Source: Roseinatronobacter monicus
GTDB lineage: Bacteria; Pseudomonadota; Alphaproteobacteria; Rhodobacterales; Rhodobacteraceae
Direction of reading: 5' to 3'
DNA: 64,000 nt
Assembly: GCF_006716865.1 (NCBI RefSeq)
Contig: NZ_VFPT01000006.1
Span: 62,001 to 126,000, forward strand
Shown: positions 32,954 to 41,966 of the stretch, one piece after another
How positions within the stretch are numbered: the stretch's first letter is position 1
Layout of the letters: every line of letters starts with the position of its first letter
Notes under the pieces: model-generated
Database searches by the model: none
What the model was told of the DNA's origin: nothing
The model's input: only the letters and a program-made list of their open reading frames with translations
Position numbers and translations under genes: made by a program

Positions 32954-33667
32954 ATGGATTTTGTGTTTGGATATGTCGCGGGGTTGCTGACGCTGATCAA
33001 CCCCTGCGTTTTGCCGGTGCTACCCATTGTGCTGGCCTCGGCGTTGCAAGGCGACAGGCGCGGGCCGCTTTACCTGTGCGCAGGCATGTCGCTAAGCTTC
33101 GTGGCAATCGGTGTGGGGCTGGCGCAGATTGGCCCGGCTTTGGGGGTGTTCCCCGAGACAATCGAGCGCGTGGCCGCATTTGCCATGATGGGCTTCGGAC
33201 TTGTCTTGTTGTTGCCCGCATTGAACACGCGCTTTGTAACGGCAACCGCAGGGCTGGCCAATAGCGCTGACGCCCGCATTGACAGGCTGGATCAATCCAG
33301 CCCCGCTGGCATGTTTGGCGGCGGTGCCTTGTTGGGCGCAGTCTGGTCGCCCTGCATCGGCCCTACCTTGGGCGGTGCAATCGCTTTGGCCGCGCGCGGC
33401 GAGCATCTGGCGCAAGCCACGGGCGTTATGATCGCCTTTGCCTTGGGCGTATCCAGCGTGTTGCTGGCGCTGGCATACGGTGCGCAAAGCAGCATCGCCA
33501 AACGGCGCGCGGCCATGATGGCATTGGCGGCACGTTCCAAGCCGATCATGGGCGGGGCATTCTTGCTGATTGGCGTATCGATCTGGTTTCGGTGGCATAT
33601 AGCGCTGGAAGAATGGGCGCTTGATCACCTGCCGCACTGGTTTTCCGACCTTTCCATCATGTTTTAA
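32954..33667 (+). CDS. CcdA/DsbD-type membrane thiol transporter
   Basis: This protein of about 237 residues has six hydrophobic segments and a Cys in each half (NPCVLP, Cys18; SPCIGPT, Cys134), the paired membrane cysteines of CcdA-type proteins that pass electrons from cytoplasmic thioredoxin to periplasmic partners. The ATG at 32954 begins MDFVFGYVAGLLTLINPCVL. The next gene, 15 bp downstream, encodes an exported thioredoxin, the likely electron acceptor. It lies beside the bufferin locus, so the pair may keep periplasmic thiols reduced under metal stress (inference). Confidence 0.82.
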   Translation: MDFVFGYVAGLLTLINPCVLPVLPIVLASALQGDRRGPLYLCAGMSLSFVAIGVGLAQIGPALGVFPETIERVAAFAMMGFGLVLLLPALNTRFVTATAGLANSADARIDRLDQSSPAGMFGGGALLGAVWSPCIGPTLGGAIALAARGEHLAQATGVMIAFALGVSSVLLALAYGAQSSIAKRRAAMMALAARSKPIMGGAFLLIGVSIWFRWHIALEEWALDHLPHWFSDLSIMF

Positions 33668-33682
33668 CTTCAAGGAGCAAAG

Positions 33683-34087
33683 ATGCTGACACGACGTCAT
33701 CTATTGGCCACGGGGCTTGCCCTGGCCTTATTCCCCACCACCCTCGCCGCCGGGATTCAGGCCTACACCCCCGGACTGGCCGAGCAGGCCATGCGCGAGG
33801 GCAAGCGGATCGTGCTGATCTTTGGCGCGGACTGGTGCTCAACCTGCCGCCGTCAGGAACGCATTATCAATGATCTTCGCGCCTCCTCGCCGCGCTATGA
33901 TGCCGAGCTGACGATCATTCGCGTCGATTGGGATGCCTATGGCACGGGCGAATTGTCGCGCGCACTGGCCATTCCGCGCCGCTCGACCCTGATTGCGCTG
34001 AACGGCGACAGGGAGTTGTCGCGGATCATTGCAGGGACGCGCGAAGCCGAGATCCGGCAACTGTTTGATCGCGCACTTGCGGGATAG
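33683..34087 (+). CDS. Exported thioredoxin-like protein
   Basis: This 134-residue protein has a twin-arginine-like signal (MLTRRHLLATGLALALFPTT) and a thioredoxin fold with the active site CSTC (Cys52, Cys55) in GADWCSTCRRQE. It would act in the periplasm and be reduced through the CcdA-like protein encoded 15 bp upstream. A strong terminator follows. SoxW and similar proteins have the same layout, but no sox genes are in the window. Confidence 0.82.
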   Translation: MLTRRHLLATGLALALFPTTLAAGIQAYTPGLAEQAMREGKRIVLIFGADWCSTCRRQERIINDLRASSPRYDAELTIIRVDWDAYGTGELSRALAIPRRSTLIALNGDRELSRIIAGTREAEIRQLFDRALAG

Positions 34088-34104
34088 GCTTTGGCAAAAC
34101 ACGT

Positions 34105-34146
34105 GGCCCTGCATCCGCGTCATTTCGCGGATGCAGGGCCTTATTG
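34105..34146 (+). terminator. Strong hairpin terminator
   Basis: Fifteen-bp stem GGCCCTGCATCCGCG/CGCGGATGCAGGGCC followed by TTATT, after the thioredoxin gene. It may also serve the converging DoxX gene. Confidence 0.9.
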
Positions 34147-34176
34147 TATCTCAGGACTTGAACGCGCGCGACCAGA

Positions 34177-34668
34177 TCAGCGTTTTGCCTTGCCAGCGTC
34201 CAGGCCAAACAGGTGATCCAGCGATAGCCGACCCGGTCCCTGAGCAACCGTGACCAAAAGGGCGGTCGCCCAAAGCCCATGCGTGACCCATGCGTCCGGA
34301 AAGACAAAGATCTGGATGACCGCAGTCATGATCAGCAACCCCAGCGCCGAAAACCGTGCAAACACCCCCAGTATCAACAGGATCGGCAAGACATGTTCTG
34401 CGACCGTGGCCAGCACTGCGGCTGGCGCATGCGGGATCAGGGGCAGCGCATAGACATGTTCGAACAGGAAATAGGTCGAGTCCTTGATCGAAAAGCCATC
34501 GACCTTGGTGCGTGCGGATTGCCAGAATACCACTGCAGGAAAGACCCGCGCGGCAAAAGCGAGCAGATCCTGCGGAACGTGGCCCCCCAGTGCGTTTATC
34601 TGGCGGATCAGATCACGGCTGCGGACGGCTAGGCTCTGATCTGATGTTGTCTCGGTGGTATGGGTCAT
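34177..34668 (-). CDS. DoxX-family membrane protein
   Basis: This 163-residue protein has four hydrophobic segments and the DoxX pattern ([40 protein letters not shown]). It is the last gene of the bufferin operon and its start overlaps bufC by 4 bp. DoxX-like members often accompany bufferin and HvfABC gene sets, though their activity is unclear. Confidence 0.85.
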   Translation of the reverse strand: MTHTTETTSDQSLAVRSRDLIRQINALGGHVPQDLLAFAARVFPAVVFWQSARTKVDGFSIKDSTYFLFEHVYALPLIPHAPAAVLATVAEHVLPILLILGVFARFSALGLLIMTAVIQIFVFPDAWVTHGLWATALLVTVAQGPGRLSLDHLFGLDAGKAKR

Positions 34669-35408
34669 CTGGGCGCTCCTGTGTCTATGATCAGGCCATG
34701 ACGCAGCAACAGTGTCAGGGCGGGGGTTGGGTCAGCTTTTTTGGCGGCAAGGCCGAGTGTTTCGCCGTTGTAGAGTGCCGAGAGCACTGCAAATGTATCC
34801 GGCTCAACACGCTCTACGATCACGGTGAAATCCGGCTGCCGTGCGATCAGCGCATGATCGGGGCCGGGCGAAAGCGGCGCGCCAGTGGCACCCGTCTGAT
34901 GGGCTTGCCAGATTTGCACGGCCGACAAAGACGAGGTGAACAATACGACAGATGGGTGCAATGCCAGCCGCAGCGATTCAAGATCTGCGCCGGCAAGCGC
35001 ATCCGGGGCGACGGGATCGGCATCAGCGGCGTGACACGCGTAGCCACGGGCGTATTCCAGCCGCGCGACATCGCCTAGAAAGGGCAGATGCGCGACTGGC
35101 GGGAAGCCATCCAGAAAACCGGCAAAGTTATTTCCCCAGCGCAGCATGACAGGGTCTGACGGCGGTGCGGCAGCAATAAAAACCCGCGCCATCGCAGTAA
35201 AGAATTCGACGCCGACAAGCTGTTCGATCACCGGAAAACGTGCGGCAAGGGCACGGGTCAGGCTGTGCTGGACATTGTTGCGATAGACTTTGAAGCGCTG
35301 CGTGACCTCGCTTGGCTCTGGCGCGGTGATCCCGGCAGGCGCCCCTGCCCCCCAGAGCGCTGCGTTGAAGGCAGCCTCTGTCTCAGCATGGGACAGATCA
35401 TGCCGCAT
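34665..35408 (-). CDS. bufC: BufC/HvfC-type DUF2063 protein
   Basis: This 247-residue protein has the DUF2063 N-terminal pattern ([20 protein letters not shown] and [11 protein letters not shown]). Members serve as partners of the multinuclear iron enzyme BufB, probably for substrate recruitment. It overlaps bufB by 11 bp and the DoxX gene by 4 bp. Length and motifs are normal. Confidence 0.85.
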   Translation of the reverse strand: MRHDLSHAETEAAFNAALWGAGAPAGITAPEPSEVTQRFKVYRNNVQHSLTRALAARFPVIEQLVGVEFFTAMARVFIAAAPPSDPVMLRWGNNFAGFLDGFPPVAHLPFLGDVARLEYARGYACHAADADPVAPDALAGADLESLRLALHPSVVLFTSSLSAVQIWQAHQTGATGAPLSPGPDHALIARQPDFTVIVERVEPDTFAVLSALYNGETLGLAAKKADPTPALTLLLRHGLIIDTGAPR

Positions 35409-36249
35409 GGGACTGCCCTTTCTGAAGCCCTGCCAGAATGGCTTTCGCGCGGGCTGCCTCGGATAGCAGCACCGGGTAATCCGGCACGGCGGTATCCCAT
35501 TCGATCAGTGTCGGCAGTGGGCCGGTCTGTTCCAGAACATACGCATAGAGCGCCCAGACAGGGTCTGCGACCGGCGCGCCATGACTGTCGATCAGAAGCG
35601 GGCCCGAGGGCAGTTCTTCGGTATCATGCCCAGCCAGATGAATTTCGCCCACAGCCGCCCGCGGGAAAGCCGCCAGATAGGCGCGCGCGTCAAAGCGGTG
35701 ATTGGTGGCCGACACAAAGACATTGTTGATGTCCAGAAGCAGCCCGCAGCCGGTGCGGCGGGTAATTTCGGTCAGAAACTCCGTCTCGGCCCATGTGGAC
35801 TGGTCGAATGTGACATAGGTGGCCGGATTTTCCAGCAGCATCCGGCAGCCAAGCCTGTCCTGCACCTGATCGATATGGGTGCAGATCGTGACCAGTGTTT
35901 CCTGCGTATAGGGCAAGGGCAGCAGGTCATTCAACCATGCGGCGCCGTGGCTGGACCATGCCAGATGCTCGGAAAAACTCGCAGGCTGATAACGGTCTAT
36001 AAGCTGCCGCAGCCGGTCAAGATGGTCGTGGTTCAGCCCGCCCGCGCCACCAATGGACAGCCCGACGCCGTGAATCGATAGCGCGTGATCTGTGCGCAGG
36101 GCGGTCAGCATTGCATGCGGTGCGCCGCCATCGCCCATGTAGTTCTCGGCATGCACTTCGAAGAAGCCCACTGCGCCCGGCTGGGCCAGGATGGCGTGAA
36201 AATGCTCCGGCTTGAAGCCAAGCCCGGTTGTCTGCGGAAGCTGGGTCAT
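35398..36249 (-). CDS. bufB: BufB/HvfB-type MNIO oxidase (DUF692)
   Basis: This protein of about 283 residues belongs to the multinuclear non-haem iron oxidase family, which modifies Cys in small precursor peptides. The TIM-barrel metal-binding pattern is visible: [64 protein letters not shown] chose ATG 36249 (MTQLPQTTG), which has AAGGAG six bases upstream; a longer frame begins at 36327. It is expected to oxidise cysteines of BufA, encoded 75 bp upstream, to metal-binding heterocycles. Confidence 0.87.
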   Translation of the reverse strand: MTQLPQTTGLGFKPEHFHAILAQPGAVGFFEVHAENYMGDGGAPHAMLTALRTDHALSIHGVGLSIGGAGGLNHDHLDRLRQLIDRYQPASFSEHLAWSSHGAAWLNDLLPLPYTQETLVTICTHIDQVQDRLGCRMLLENPATYVTFDQSTWAETEFLTEITRRTGCGLLLDINNVFVSATNHRFDARAYLAAFPRAAVGEIHLAGHDTEELPSGPLLIDSHGAPVADPVWALYAYVLEQTGPLPTLIEWDTAVPDYPVLLSEAARAKAILAGLQKGQSHAA

Positions 36250-36323
36250 GCGGCGCTCCTTGAAAGTGACTGGGATGGAAGGTGATTGGGATGCGAGATC
36301 AGGCCCCGCACCCCGAATACCGG

Positions 36324-36635
36324 TCACGCAGGCGGCAGGTCACGGGCCAGTTCTTCCAGCGACCCCATACGGGCTGTTCCATCGGCCATTGCTGGCAGTT
36401 CGATATCGGCGCAGGTGCCTGCTGCAACCAAAGTCCAGGCGTTGCCCTGATAATCCACGGTCGATGTGCCCGAGCAGGTGGTGCCGGGGCCAGCGGCGCA
36501 GTCATTCGCACCAGCAAGCGAAATGCCAAAGCATTTTTCCATGGTGGCGGATTGTGCATGCGCATGACCGCCTGCAAGCGTCAGAGCGGTGGCCAATGAT
36601 GCTGCAAGCGAAAGCGTGTTGGTTTTGGTTGTCAT
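36324..36635 (-). CDS. bufA: Bufferin precursor (DUF2282)
   Basis: This 103-residue precursor peptide has an N-terminal Sec-type signal ([19 protein letters not shown]) and four Cys in the conserved spacing: EKCFG (35), NDCAAG (46), TTCSG (54) and GTCADIE (75). Bufferins are exported copper-binding peptides whose cysteines are modified by BufB/BufC before export. It is the first gene of the operon. A divergent ECF sigma factor gene lies 150 bp away, in line with SigF control known for bufferin genes in Caulobacter. Confidence 0.85.
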   Translation of the reverse strand: MTTKTNTLSLAASLATALTLAGGHAHAQSATMEKCFGISLAGANDCAAGPGTTCSGTSTVDYQGNAWTLVAAGTCADIELPAMADGTARMGSLEELARDLPPA

Positions 36636-36659
36636 GAAATCAAACTCCTGTTGAAGGGT

Positions 36660-36787
36660 GCGTCAGCGCAGTCCCACAAGCCGTTACGCGGGAGGATGTC
36701 GCAACGTTACGCCGATCACGCGGTCGTTACTCAGCCGGCTGAGAATTAGCGTTTCTTAAAAAGCAAAGGGCAAGCTATGTAACAATC
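36660..36787. promoter_or_regulatory. Divergent promoter region bufA / sigF
   Basis: Three GTAACG boxes in the minus direction lie between bufA and sigF. One pair has the layout GTAACG-16 bp-CGTAAC, close to what is expected for SigF-type ECF promoters (a GTAAC -35 box and a CG-rich -10 box). SigF probably drives bufA and perhaps its own gene; this was not tested. Confidence 0.5.
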
Positions 36788-37363
36788 GTGAAGCGCGAAC
36801 CGAAACGAGGACTTAATAGCTTGGCAGATACCGATGCCCTGGAGGACCTCATGCGCGCGGCAAATCGCGGCGATTCAGCCGCATATCACCGCCTGTTTAC
36901 GGCGATCACGCCTGTTTTGCGCAAGGTCGTGCGCGCCCGCGGGGCGGCGCTGGGGCACGCGGGGTGCGAGGACGTGTTGCAAGATGTGCTGCTGGCGATC
37001 CACAGCAAGCGCCACACATGGCGCGAGGACGCGCCCTTGCGACCGTGGCTTTATGCCATTGCGCGACACAAGGTAGTAGATGCGTTTCGGGCACGCGGCA
37101 GACATGTTGCAGTATCTATTGATGATTTTGCCGAAGGGCTTCCGGCGACTGCGGGGCCTGATCCGATGGAAGGGCGCGACATGGACAAGGTGCTTGGACA
37201 GTTGGAACCGCGCGCGGCTGAGATTGTGCGCGCTTTCGGCCTGAATGGAGAGACGACCGCAGAGACGGCAGCGCGGCTGGACATGTCCGAGGGCGCTGTC
37301 CGCGTGGCCTTGCACCGGGCGCTGAAATCAATTGCCCGCCTGCGCGAAAGGATGATCGAATGA
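36788..37363 (+). CDS. sigF: ECF sigma factor of the SigF/NrsF type
   Basis: This sigma-70-like factor has region 2 (AYHRLFTAITPVLRKVVRAR ... DVLQDVLLAIHSKRHTW ... PWLYAIARHKVVDAFRARGR) and region 4 (ETTAETAARLDMSEGAVRVA). Its stop overlaps the anti-sigma gene by 4 bp. The GTG at 36788 lacks a clear ribosome binding site; TTG 36821 (after GAGGA) or ATG 36851 (after GGAGG) may be the real start. With NrsF it should sense metal or oxidative stress and activate the divergent bufferin operon. Confidence 0.87.
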   Translation: MKREPKRGLNSLADTDALEDLMRAANRGDSAAYHRLFTAITPVLRKVVRARGAALGHAGCEDVLQDVLLAIHSKRHTWREDAPLRPWLYAIARHKVVDAFRARGRHVAVSIDDFAEGLPATAGPDPMEGRDMDKVLGQLEPRAAEIVRAFGLNGETTAETAARLDMSEGAVRVALHRALKSIARLRERMIE

Positions 37364-37992
37364 AAACCGAAGATCTTATCATGGCGCTATCAGCGGACAC
37401 TTTGCCACGGAAATCCGTGGTACAGCAACTTGGGCGAGCAATGCCGGTCGCCATCCTGATATCTATCGCTGCGTTTTTTGCTTTCTGGGGGCCAAGGCCC
37501 GATATCTGGGCCGCGCTTGGGTCAGCGGCAGTGCTGAAAACCGTCCTGCCACTGTGCCTTGTTGTCTTGGCCGCAGCCCTAGCGCAGTCGCTGACGCATC
37601 CGGGCGCACGGCATGATATCCGCAGCGCAGCGCTTGGCCTGTCTGTTGTCTTGGTGCTTGGTGTCTTTGGGGCGGCGTTGCTGAACGCGGGTGGTGCAGG
37701 TCTGATCGCGGCACTGTCCACGCCCAGCCTGCTGACCTGCCTGCTTTCGATTCCGGTTCTTGGCTTGCCCGTTCTGGCCGCGGCATTCTGGGCGCTGTCA
37801 TCGGGGGCCGCGTTGCGACCCCGGCTGACGGGTGCCGTAGCGGGGTTGATTGCAGGTGGTTTGGCGGCATCCGTCTATTCGCTCTATTGCGACAAGGACA
37901 TGATCCTTTTTGTCGTGCCTGCCTATTTTGCCGCAATCGCATCCATCTCGGTCATTGGCGCTCTTCTTGGCCCGCGCCTGCTGAAATGGTAG
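37360..37992 (+). CDS. nrsF: NrsF-type anti-sigma factor (DUF1109)
   Basis: This 210-residue inner-membrane protein has six hydrophobic segments and a short N-terminal cytoplasmic head. Cys127 (LLTCLLS) and Cys177 (SLYCDKD) match in position the two conserved periplasmic-side Cys that sense metals in NrsF; a third Cys is at 66. It is translated with a 4-bp overlap after the ECF sigma gene and should hold that sigma factor at the membrane until stress. Confidence 0.87.
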   Translation: MKTEDLIMALSADTLPRKSVVQQLGRAMPVAILISIAAFFAFWGPRPDIWAALGSAAVLKTVLPLCLVVLAAALAQSLTHPGARHDIRSAALGLSVVLVLGVFGAALLNAGGAGLIAALSTPSLLTCLLSIPVLGLPVLAAAFWALSSGAALRPRLTGAVAGLIAGGLAASVYSLYCDKDMILFVVPAYFAAIASISVIGALLGPRLLKW

Positions 37993-38380
37993 CGACGACA
38001 CCAAACTCCGCACAAAAGCCGTGGAGGACAGGGCGACTGATGCCTGAACCTCGCGCGTCAGCATCCTCTGAACACTGTAGCCCTCTTGGTGGAGATTAGC
38101 TTCTACCGGCATTCATTGCCGCATTCACGTCATCAACAGTTCGAAAACCAGCGCGACAATGACTGCGGAAATACGCTGCGCTGGAAATGAATGATCGCTT
38201 TGGCGAACGCTCGGCAGCAGACCTATCGGAGGCAATAGGCCGACCTTGTCGATCCGACCGTCACCATCGCAAGGGGCGGACTGCAGACTGTGATCTTGCA
38301 GCATTGCGCCCGCGGCATGTGATCAAGAAGGCAGCAGCCATCGCCTTTCGGCGTCAAATACTGCTGTAAAGTCGGCCATT
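37993..38380. other. Intergenic region, nothing clear
   Basis: No gene with a ribosome binding site or family pattern. The middle (38187 onward, AATGATCGCTTTGGCGAACG) resembles the dispersed GC-rich intergenic repeats found elsewhere in the window. The TRAP promoter element follows at 38382. Confidence 0.4.
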
Positions 38381-38381
38381 C

Positions 38382-38437
38382 ATGAAAACTATGTTTGCTA
38401 TTCCCATTAAATATTTGCAGAATGCTCTGGCTGCTGT
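38382..38437 (+). promoter_or_regulatory. Shared promoter/operator block upstream of the TRAP genes
   Basis: This block (ATTCATGAAAACTATGTT, then CATTAAATATTTGCAG) aligns without gaps over about 55 bp with 42931-42985 upstream of the LysR gene. It contains T-N11-A-like spacing and an AT-rich core. It probably binds the LysR regulator encoded at 41967 and controls the transporter. Confidence 0.65.
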
Positions 38438-38480
38438 AAAAGATTTCGATCATAACAAGAGCCAACATGGGAGATGCTCG

Positions 38481-39485
38481 ATGAATTTTTCCAATATTTC
38501 CAGAGCCTTGACTGCGGGCGCGCTGAGCGCGTTGATGTCGACATCTGCGCTTGCAGATGTTGTTACATTGCGCTTCGCAGGTGTTTTTCCGATTGATCAC
38601 CAAGGCACAAAAATGATGCAGCAGATTGCAGATGAGGTTGCTGCTGCAGATGTCGGCCTCAACATTGACCTTTACCCTGCAAACCAGCTGGGTTCCGGCG
38701 AAGCCCTTTTCGAGATGGTGGCACGCGGCAATCTCGATCTTGCGTCAGCATTCATCTATGCTGACACGGACCCGCGTCTCGAATTTCTTTCCATGCCATA
38801 CCTTGTGGGCGGCTGGGATGACATGGACAATATCATGCGCAGCATGGAGTCCGAGTATAACAAGATCCTTCAGGAAATTACGGACGAGTATCGCGTGCAT
38901 GTCTTTGCACAGAACCCCGAAGGTTTTGTCGGTGTCGTCGCAACGCAAGAACCGGCGAACTGGAACACACTTGACGACAAAGGCATGAACATCCGGGTCT
39001 GGTCCTCGACGCTTGTCAGGTCCATGATGCAAAACAAGGGGTATAACACCACGACAATGGCGTGGGGCGACATCTTCCCTGCGATCCAATCTGGTATCGT
39101 TGACGGCGCGATCTGTTGCACCAAAACAGCGACCTACAACATCTTTGCCCAGTCCGACGTGGGCACGCATTTTGTAGAATATAACTCGATCTCCGAACTC
39201 ACCAGCTATTATGCGTCACAGCGCACCCTCGACCGGCTGACCCCTGAGCAGGTTGAAGTTCTGCAAGCGGCCATGACCAAAGCGTCCGATGAGTTCTTCG
39301 AGTTCAACCGCACTAGCGACGAGGAGTACGCGCAAAGATTGCGGGACAGAGGGTACACGATCCTGAGCCTGAGCGAAGAAGAAATGGCCGTTATGATAAA
39401 CATGGTCCGCGAAGAAATCTGGCCTTCGATGGGAGACAGCATCGGTCACGACATCGTTGATCGACTCAAAAGCTCGCTGGAGTGA
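38481..39485 (+). CDS. TRAP transporter substrate-binding protein (DctP family)
   Basis: This 334-residue periplasmic binding protein has a Sec signal (ALTAGALSALMSTSALA) and DctP features (LRFAGVFPIDHQGTKMMQQI near the start; KGMNIRVWSSTLVRSMMQNK containing the Arg that usually clamps the substrate carboxylate). The ATG at 38481 is preceded by GGGAGA. It delivers an organic acid to the two permeases encoded next. The substrate is unknown; the linked catabolic genes suggest an acidic amino or acylamino compound. Confidence 0.9.
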   Translation: MNFSNISRALTAGALSALMSTSALADVVTLRFAGVFPIDHQGTKMMQQIADEVAAADVGLNIDLYPANQLGSGEALFEMVARGNLDLASAFIYADTDPRLEFLSMPYLVGGWDDMDNIMRSMESEYNKILQEITDEYRVHVFAQNPEGFVGVVATQEPANWNTLDDKGMNIRVWSSTLVRSMMQNKGYNTTTMAWGDIFPAIQSGIVDGAICCTKTATYNIFAQSDVGTHFVEYNSISELTSYYASQRTLDRLTPEQVEVLQAAMTKASDEFFEFNRTSDEEYAQRLRDRGYTILSLSEEEMAVMINMVREEIWPSMGDSIGHDIVDRLKSSLE

Positions 39486-39496
39486 GTCATCAAGAA

Positions 39497-39526
39497 AGAA
39501 AGCGCCGGCAGGAATGCCGGCGCTTT
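39497..39526 (+). terminator. Hairpin between dctP and the permease genes
   Basis: GAAAGCGCCGGCA/TGCCGGCGCTTTC forms a 13-bp stem just after the binding-protein gene. A partial terminator here would give more binding protein than permease, which is common in such operons. Confidence 0.8.
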
Positions 39527-39569
39527 CTTCTTGCAGGAATAAGCAGACCAACAGCAGAGGGCGAACGGC

Positions 39570-40184
39570 TTGTCACATCCACATCCTGAATTGCCGATTG
39601 GGCCTGATGGCGCGGTTGTCAACCATCCAATAAAAATCACAGATGAGCTGCCCAAGTTCATAGGCGCGCCCCTGAACTGGATATCGATCGCGATGATGGG
39701 TATCGTGATTTTCTCCGGCTTTTTGATGGCCTGCACCTTTGGTGCCGTCGTCGTCATCAGATACGGTTTCGGTGGCGATCTTTTCGCTTATGAGGAATGG
39801 CTGCTTGCCATCGGCATCGTCGGTTTTTTTGCCGGTGCTGTTGTGGCTTCCGAACGCCAGGCGCATATCAGGGCCGATGTACTTGGCAGCGCCATTACGA
39901 ATTCAACAGCGATCTGGTGGCGCAACTTCGTCGTCCTGGTGATTGAATTGTTCGTGACGTTGTTCATTGTCTATGCCTGCTATATCTCTATTGCTGACGA
40001 CTTTTCTTTCCCCAGACTACGTGCCACGCCCGTTCTGGGTATTCCATTCGTATCGTGGCGCATCGCGATCATGATCGGTTTCACCCTGATGGCCGTGTTC
40101 ACAGCCGCTTATCTTTACGTCCATATCCGGAAGGGGCTGGGCTTGCCACTCAAGTCCGATAGCGCGAAAGAGTCAAAGAAATGA
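39570..40184 (+). CDS. TRAP transporter small permease (DctQ family)
   Basis: This membrane protein of about 204 residues has four transmembrane segments (for example MMGIVIFSGFLMACTFGAVV and FVVLVIELFVTLFIVYACYI) and a cytoplasmic head of about 35 residues. The start is TTG at 39570 after GAGGG. It overlaps the large permease gene by 4 bp and pairs with it to form the channel. Confidence 0.87.
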   Translation: MSHPHPELPIGPDGAVVNHPIKITDELPKFIGAPLNWISIAMMGIVIFSGFLMACTFGAVVVIRYGFGGDLFAYEEWLLAIGIVGFFAGAVVASERQAHIRADVLGSAITNSTAIWWRNFVVLVIELFVTLFIVYACYISIADDFSFPRLRATPVLGIPFVSWRIAIMIGFTLMAVFTAAYLYVHIRKGLGLPLKSDSAKESKK

Positions 40185-41476
40185 TCGTCACCGTAAGTCT
40201 CTTGATTGTAGTTGGTATGCTGCTGCTAGGCGTCAGCGTCTATGTAGCATTCGGGTCTGTATTGCTGTTTATCGCGCTTGTCGGGGATCAAGGTGTCGCA
40301 GGATTCCTGCCTAGAGGATCAGAGGGCCTTCGTTCGCTGGTCCTGCTCGCGGTACCATTGTTCATGATAGCCGGCGCCATCATGGAGAGAGGCAAGATCG
40401 CGGCCCCTCTTGTTTCTCTGGCCGAAATGTTCATTGGCCATATTAAAGGCGGCCTCAGCGCCGCGGCCGTTCTGGCCAGCGGTGTATTTGGGTCGATTTC
40501 GGGCAGTGCGAACGCGACACTGACCTGCATTGGCGGCATCATGATGCCGCACCTCAGACGCGCAAATTACCCGGAAGGAACATCTGCCGCGCTGATCGTG
40601 TCGGCAGCTCCTCTGGGCCTGCTTATCCCGCCAAGCGCATCACATATCCTGTATGGGTGGGTTGCGCAGCAAAACGTCTTGAGATGCTTTTTGTCAACGG
40701 TCATTCCAGCTCTTATCCTGATCACGCTTCTGATTGCGACGAACCAGTTCTTGCTGAGGAAAGTAACGGACCTCAAGCTCACAGATCGTCCAACCCCGTT
40801 CATACCAACATTCATCGGTCAAGGCCGTCTTGCCGGTCCTGCACTGATGATGCCCGTGATTATTCTGGGTGGTATCTATGGCGGGATCATGACCCCGACA
40901 GAAGCGGCTGGTATCGCAGTGATCTATGCCATTCCGATTGCGATCTACTATTACAAAGGGCTTACATGGAAAACGCTTGCCGAGACCGTCGGTCGTTCGG
41001 GCATCACAATCGGTGTCGTATTGTGTATGGTCTTCATGGTTCTGATTGTCTCTGACAACCTGATCGCTCAGGGCGCACCGAGAATGGCCCAGCAGATGGT
41101 CTACACGATTTCAGAAAATCCGATTGTGATCCTGTTGATGATCAATGTCGTGATGATCTTGATCGGGATGCTGATGGACGACATTTCGGGAATGCTTCTG
41201 GCAACTCCGATCCTGCTGCCCATCGCACAGAGCACAGGCATGGATCCTATTCACTTTGCCGCAGTGATTGGTGTGAACCTTGGCATGGCGAATATCACCC
41301 CACCGACAGCCCCCTTGCTTTATCTGGGCGCGCAGGTTTGTGATGTTTCAGTTTCGCGGATGCTGTGGCCAACCGTCATCTTCATCGTGTTCGCTTGGCT
41401 GCCGACACTCATGCTGACGACGTTCATTCCGGAACTGGCACTTTGGCTGCCCGATCTTCTCCTCAGCGGCACGTAA
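40181..41476 (+). CDS. TRAP transporter large permease (DctM family)
   Basis: This 431-residue protein has about 12 hydrophobic segments and DctM blocks (GSISGSANATLTCIGGIMMP; PLGLLIPPSASHILYGWVAQ; LGMANITPPTAPLLYLGAQV). It drives sodium-coupled uptake with DctP and DctQ. A terminator follows 14 bp after the stop. The gene is intact. Confidence 0.92.
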   Translation: MIVTVSLLIVVGMLLLGVSVYVAFGSVLLFIALVGDQGVAGFLPRGSEGLRSLVLLAVPLFMIAGAIMERGKIAAPLVSLAEMFIGHIKGGLSAAAVLASGVFGSISGSANATLTCIGGIMMPHLRRANYPEGTSAALIVSAAPLGLLIPPSASHILYGWVAQQNVLRCFLSTVIPALILITLLIATNQFLLRKVTDLKLTDRPTPFIPTFIGQGRLAGPALMMPVIILGGIYGGIMTPTEAAGIAVIYAIPIAIYYYKGLTWKTLAETVGRSGITIGVVLCMVFMVLIVSDNLIAQGAPRMAQQMVYTISENPIVILLMINVVMILIGMLMDDISGMLLATPILLPIAQSTGMDPIHFAAVIGVNLGMANITPPTAPLLYLGAQVCDVSVSRMLWPTVIFIVFAWLPTLMLTTFIPELALWLPDLLLSGT

Positions 41477-41490
41477 GCTGGCAGGTTCAC

Positions 41491-41523
41491 AAAAAGGCAC
41501 CCTATCATCGGGTGCCTTTTTCT
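41491..41523 (+). terminator. Rho-independent terminator after the TRAP operon
   Basis: AAAAAGGCACC/GGTGCCTTTTT hairpin with a T-rich 3' side. Confidence 0.92.
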
Positions 41524-41599
41524 TATCCGAAGTTTGATCAGTGTTGATCAAGTGTATATTCCCCATCCGGGAAGCTCGGACAGCGCGCTGCCTTGTGCC

Positions 41600-41695
41600 T
41601 TACTGGACAAACATCCATGAATGCAGGCCGATAAATGCCGCGGTGACCGCGACCAAAGATGCGATCCCGAAAGCGTCTTTAGCGAGTTTCGTCAT
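41600..41695 (-). CDS. Candidate 31-residue membrane peptide
   Basis: The frame encodes MTKLAKDAFGIASLVAVTAA then FIGLHSWMFVQ, a short peptide with one hydrophobic helix. AAGGA is seven bases upstream of the ATG at 41695. It lies alone between the TRAP terminator and the LysR gene. Similar tiny membrane proteins exist in many bacteria, but without homologues it remains a candidate. Confidence 0.4.
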   Translation of the reverse strand: MTKLAKDAFGIASLVAVTAAFIGLHSWMFVQ

Positions 41696-41966
41696 TGTAG
41701 TTTCCTTGTTGCCAGAGACCAATTTTTCAGCCACCTACAGCAGAAATCCGGACCGGAGTAGAACTATTTTCACATAGTTGATATGCAACTTGTGCACGGG
41801 TGCATAGCGAACCATTTGTTTCCGCGCCGCCAGAATGCGGACTCGTCGTCGGCCGTGTCAAACAATCTCGGCCACGATCTTTGCCGTCCAGAGTGCAGCA
41901 TTGAGGTCGGCGGGAAACTGGTCCGACGCGCTGCGTTGACGCGCCATCTGGCTAGGCGGATATGGT

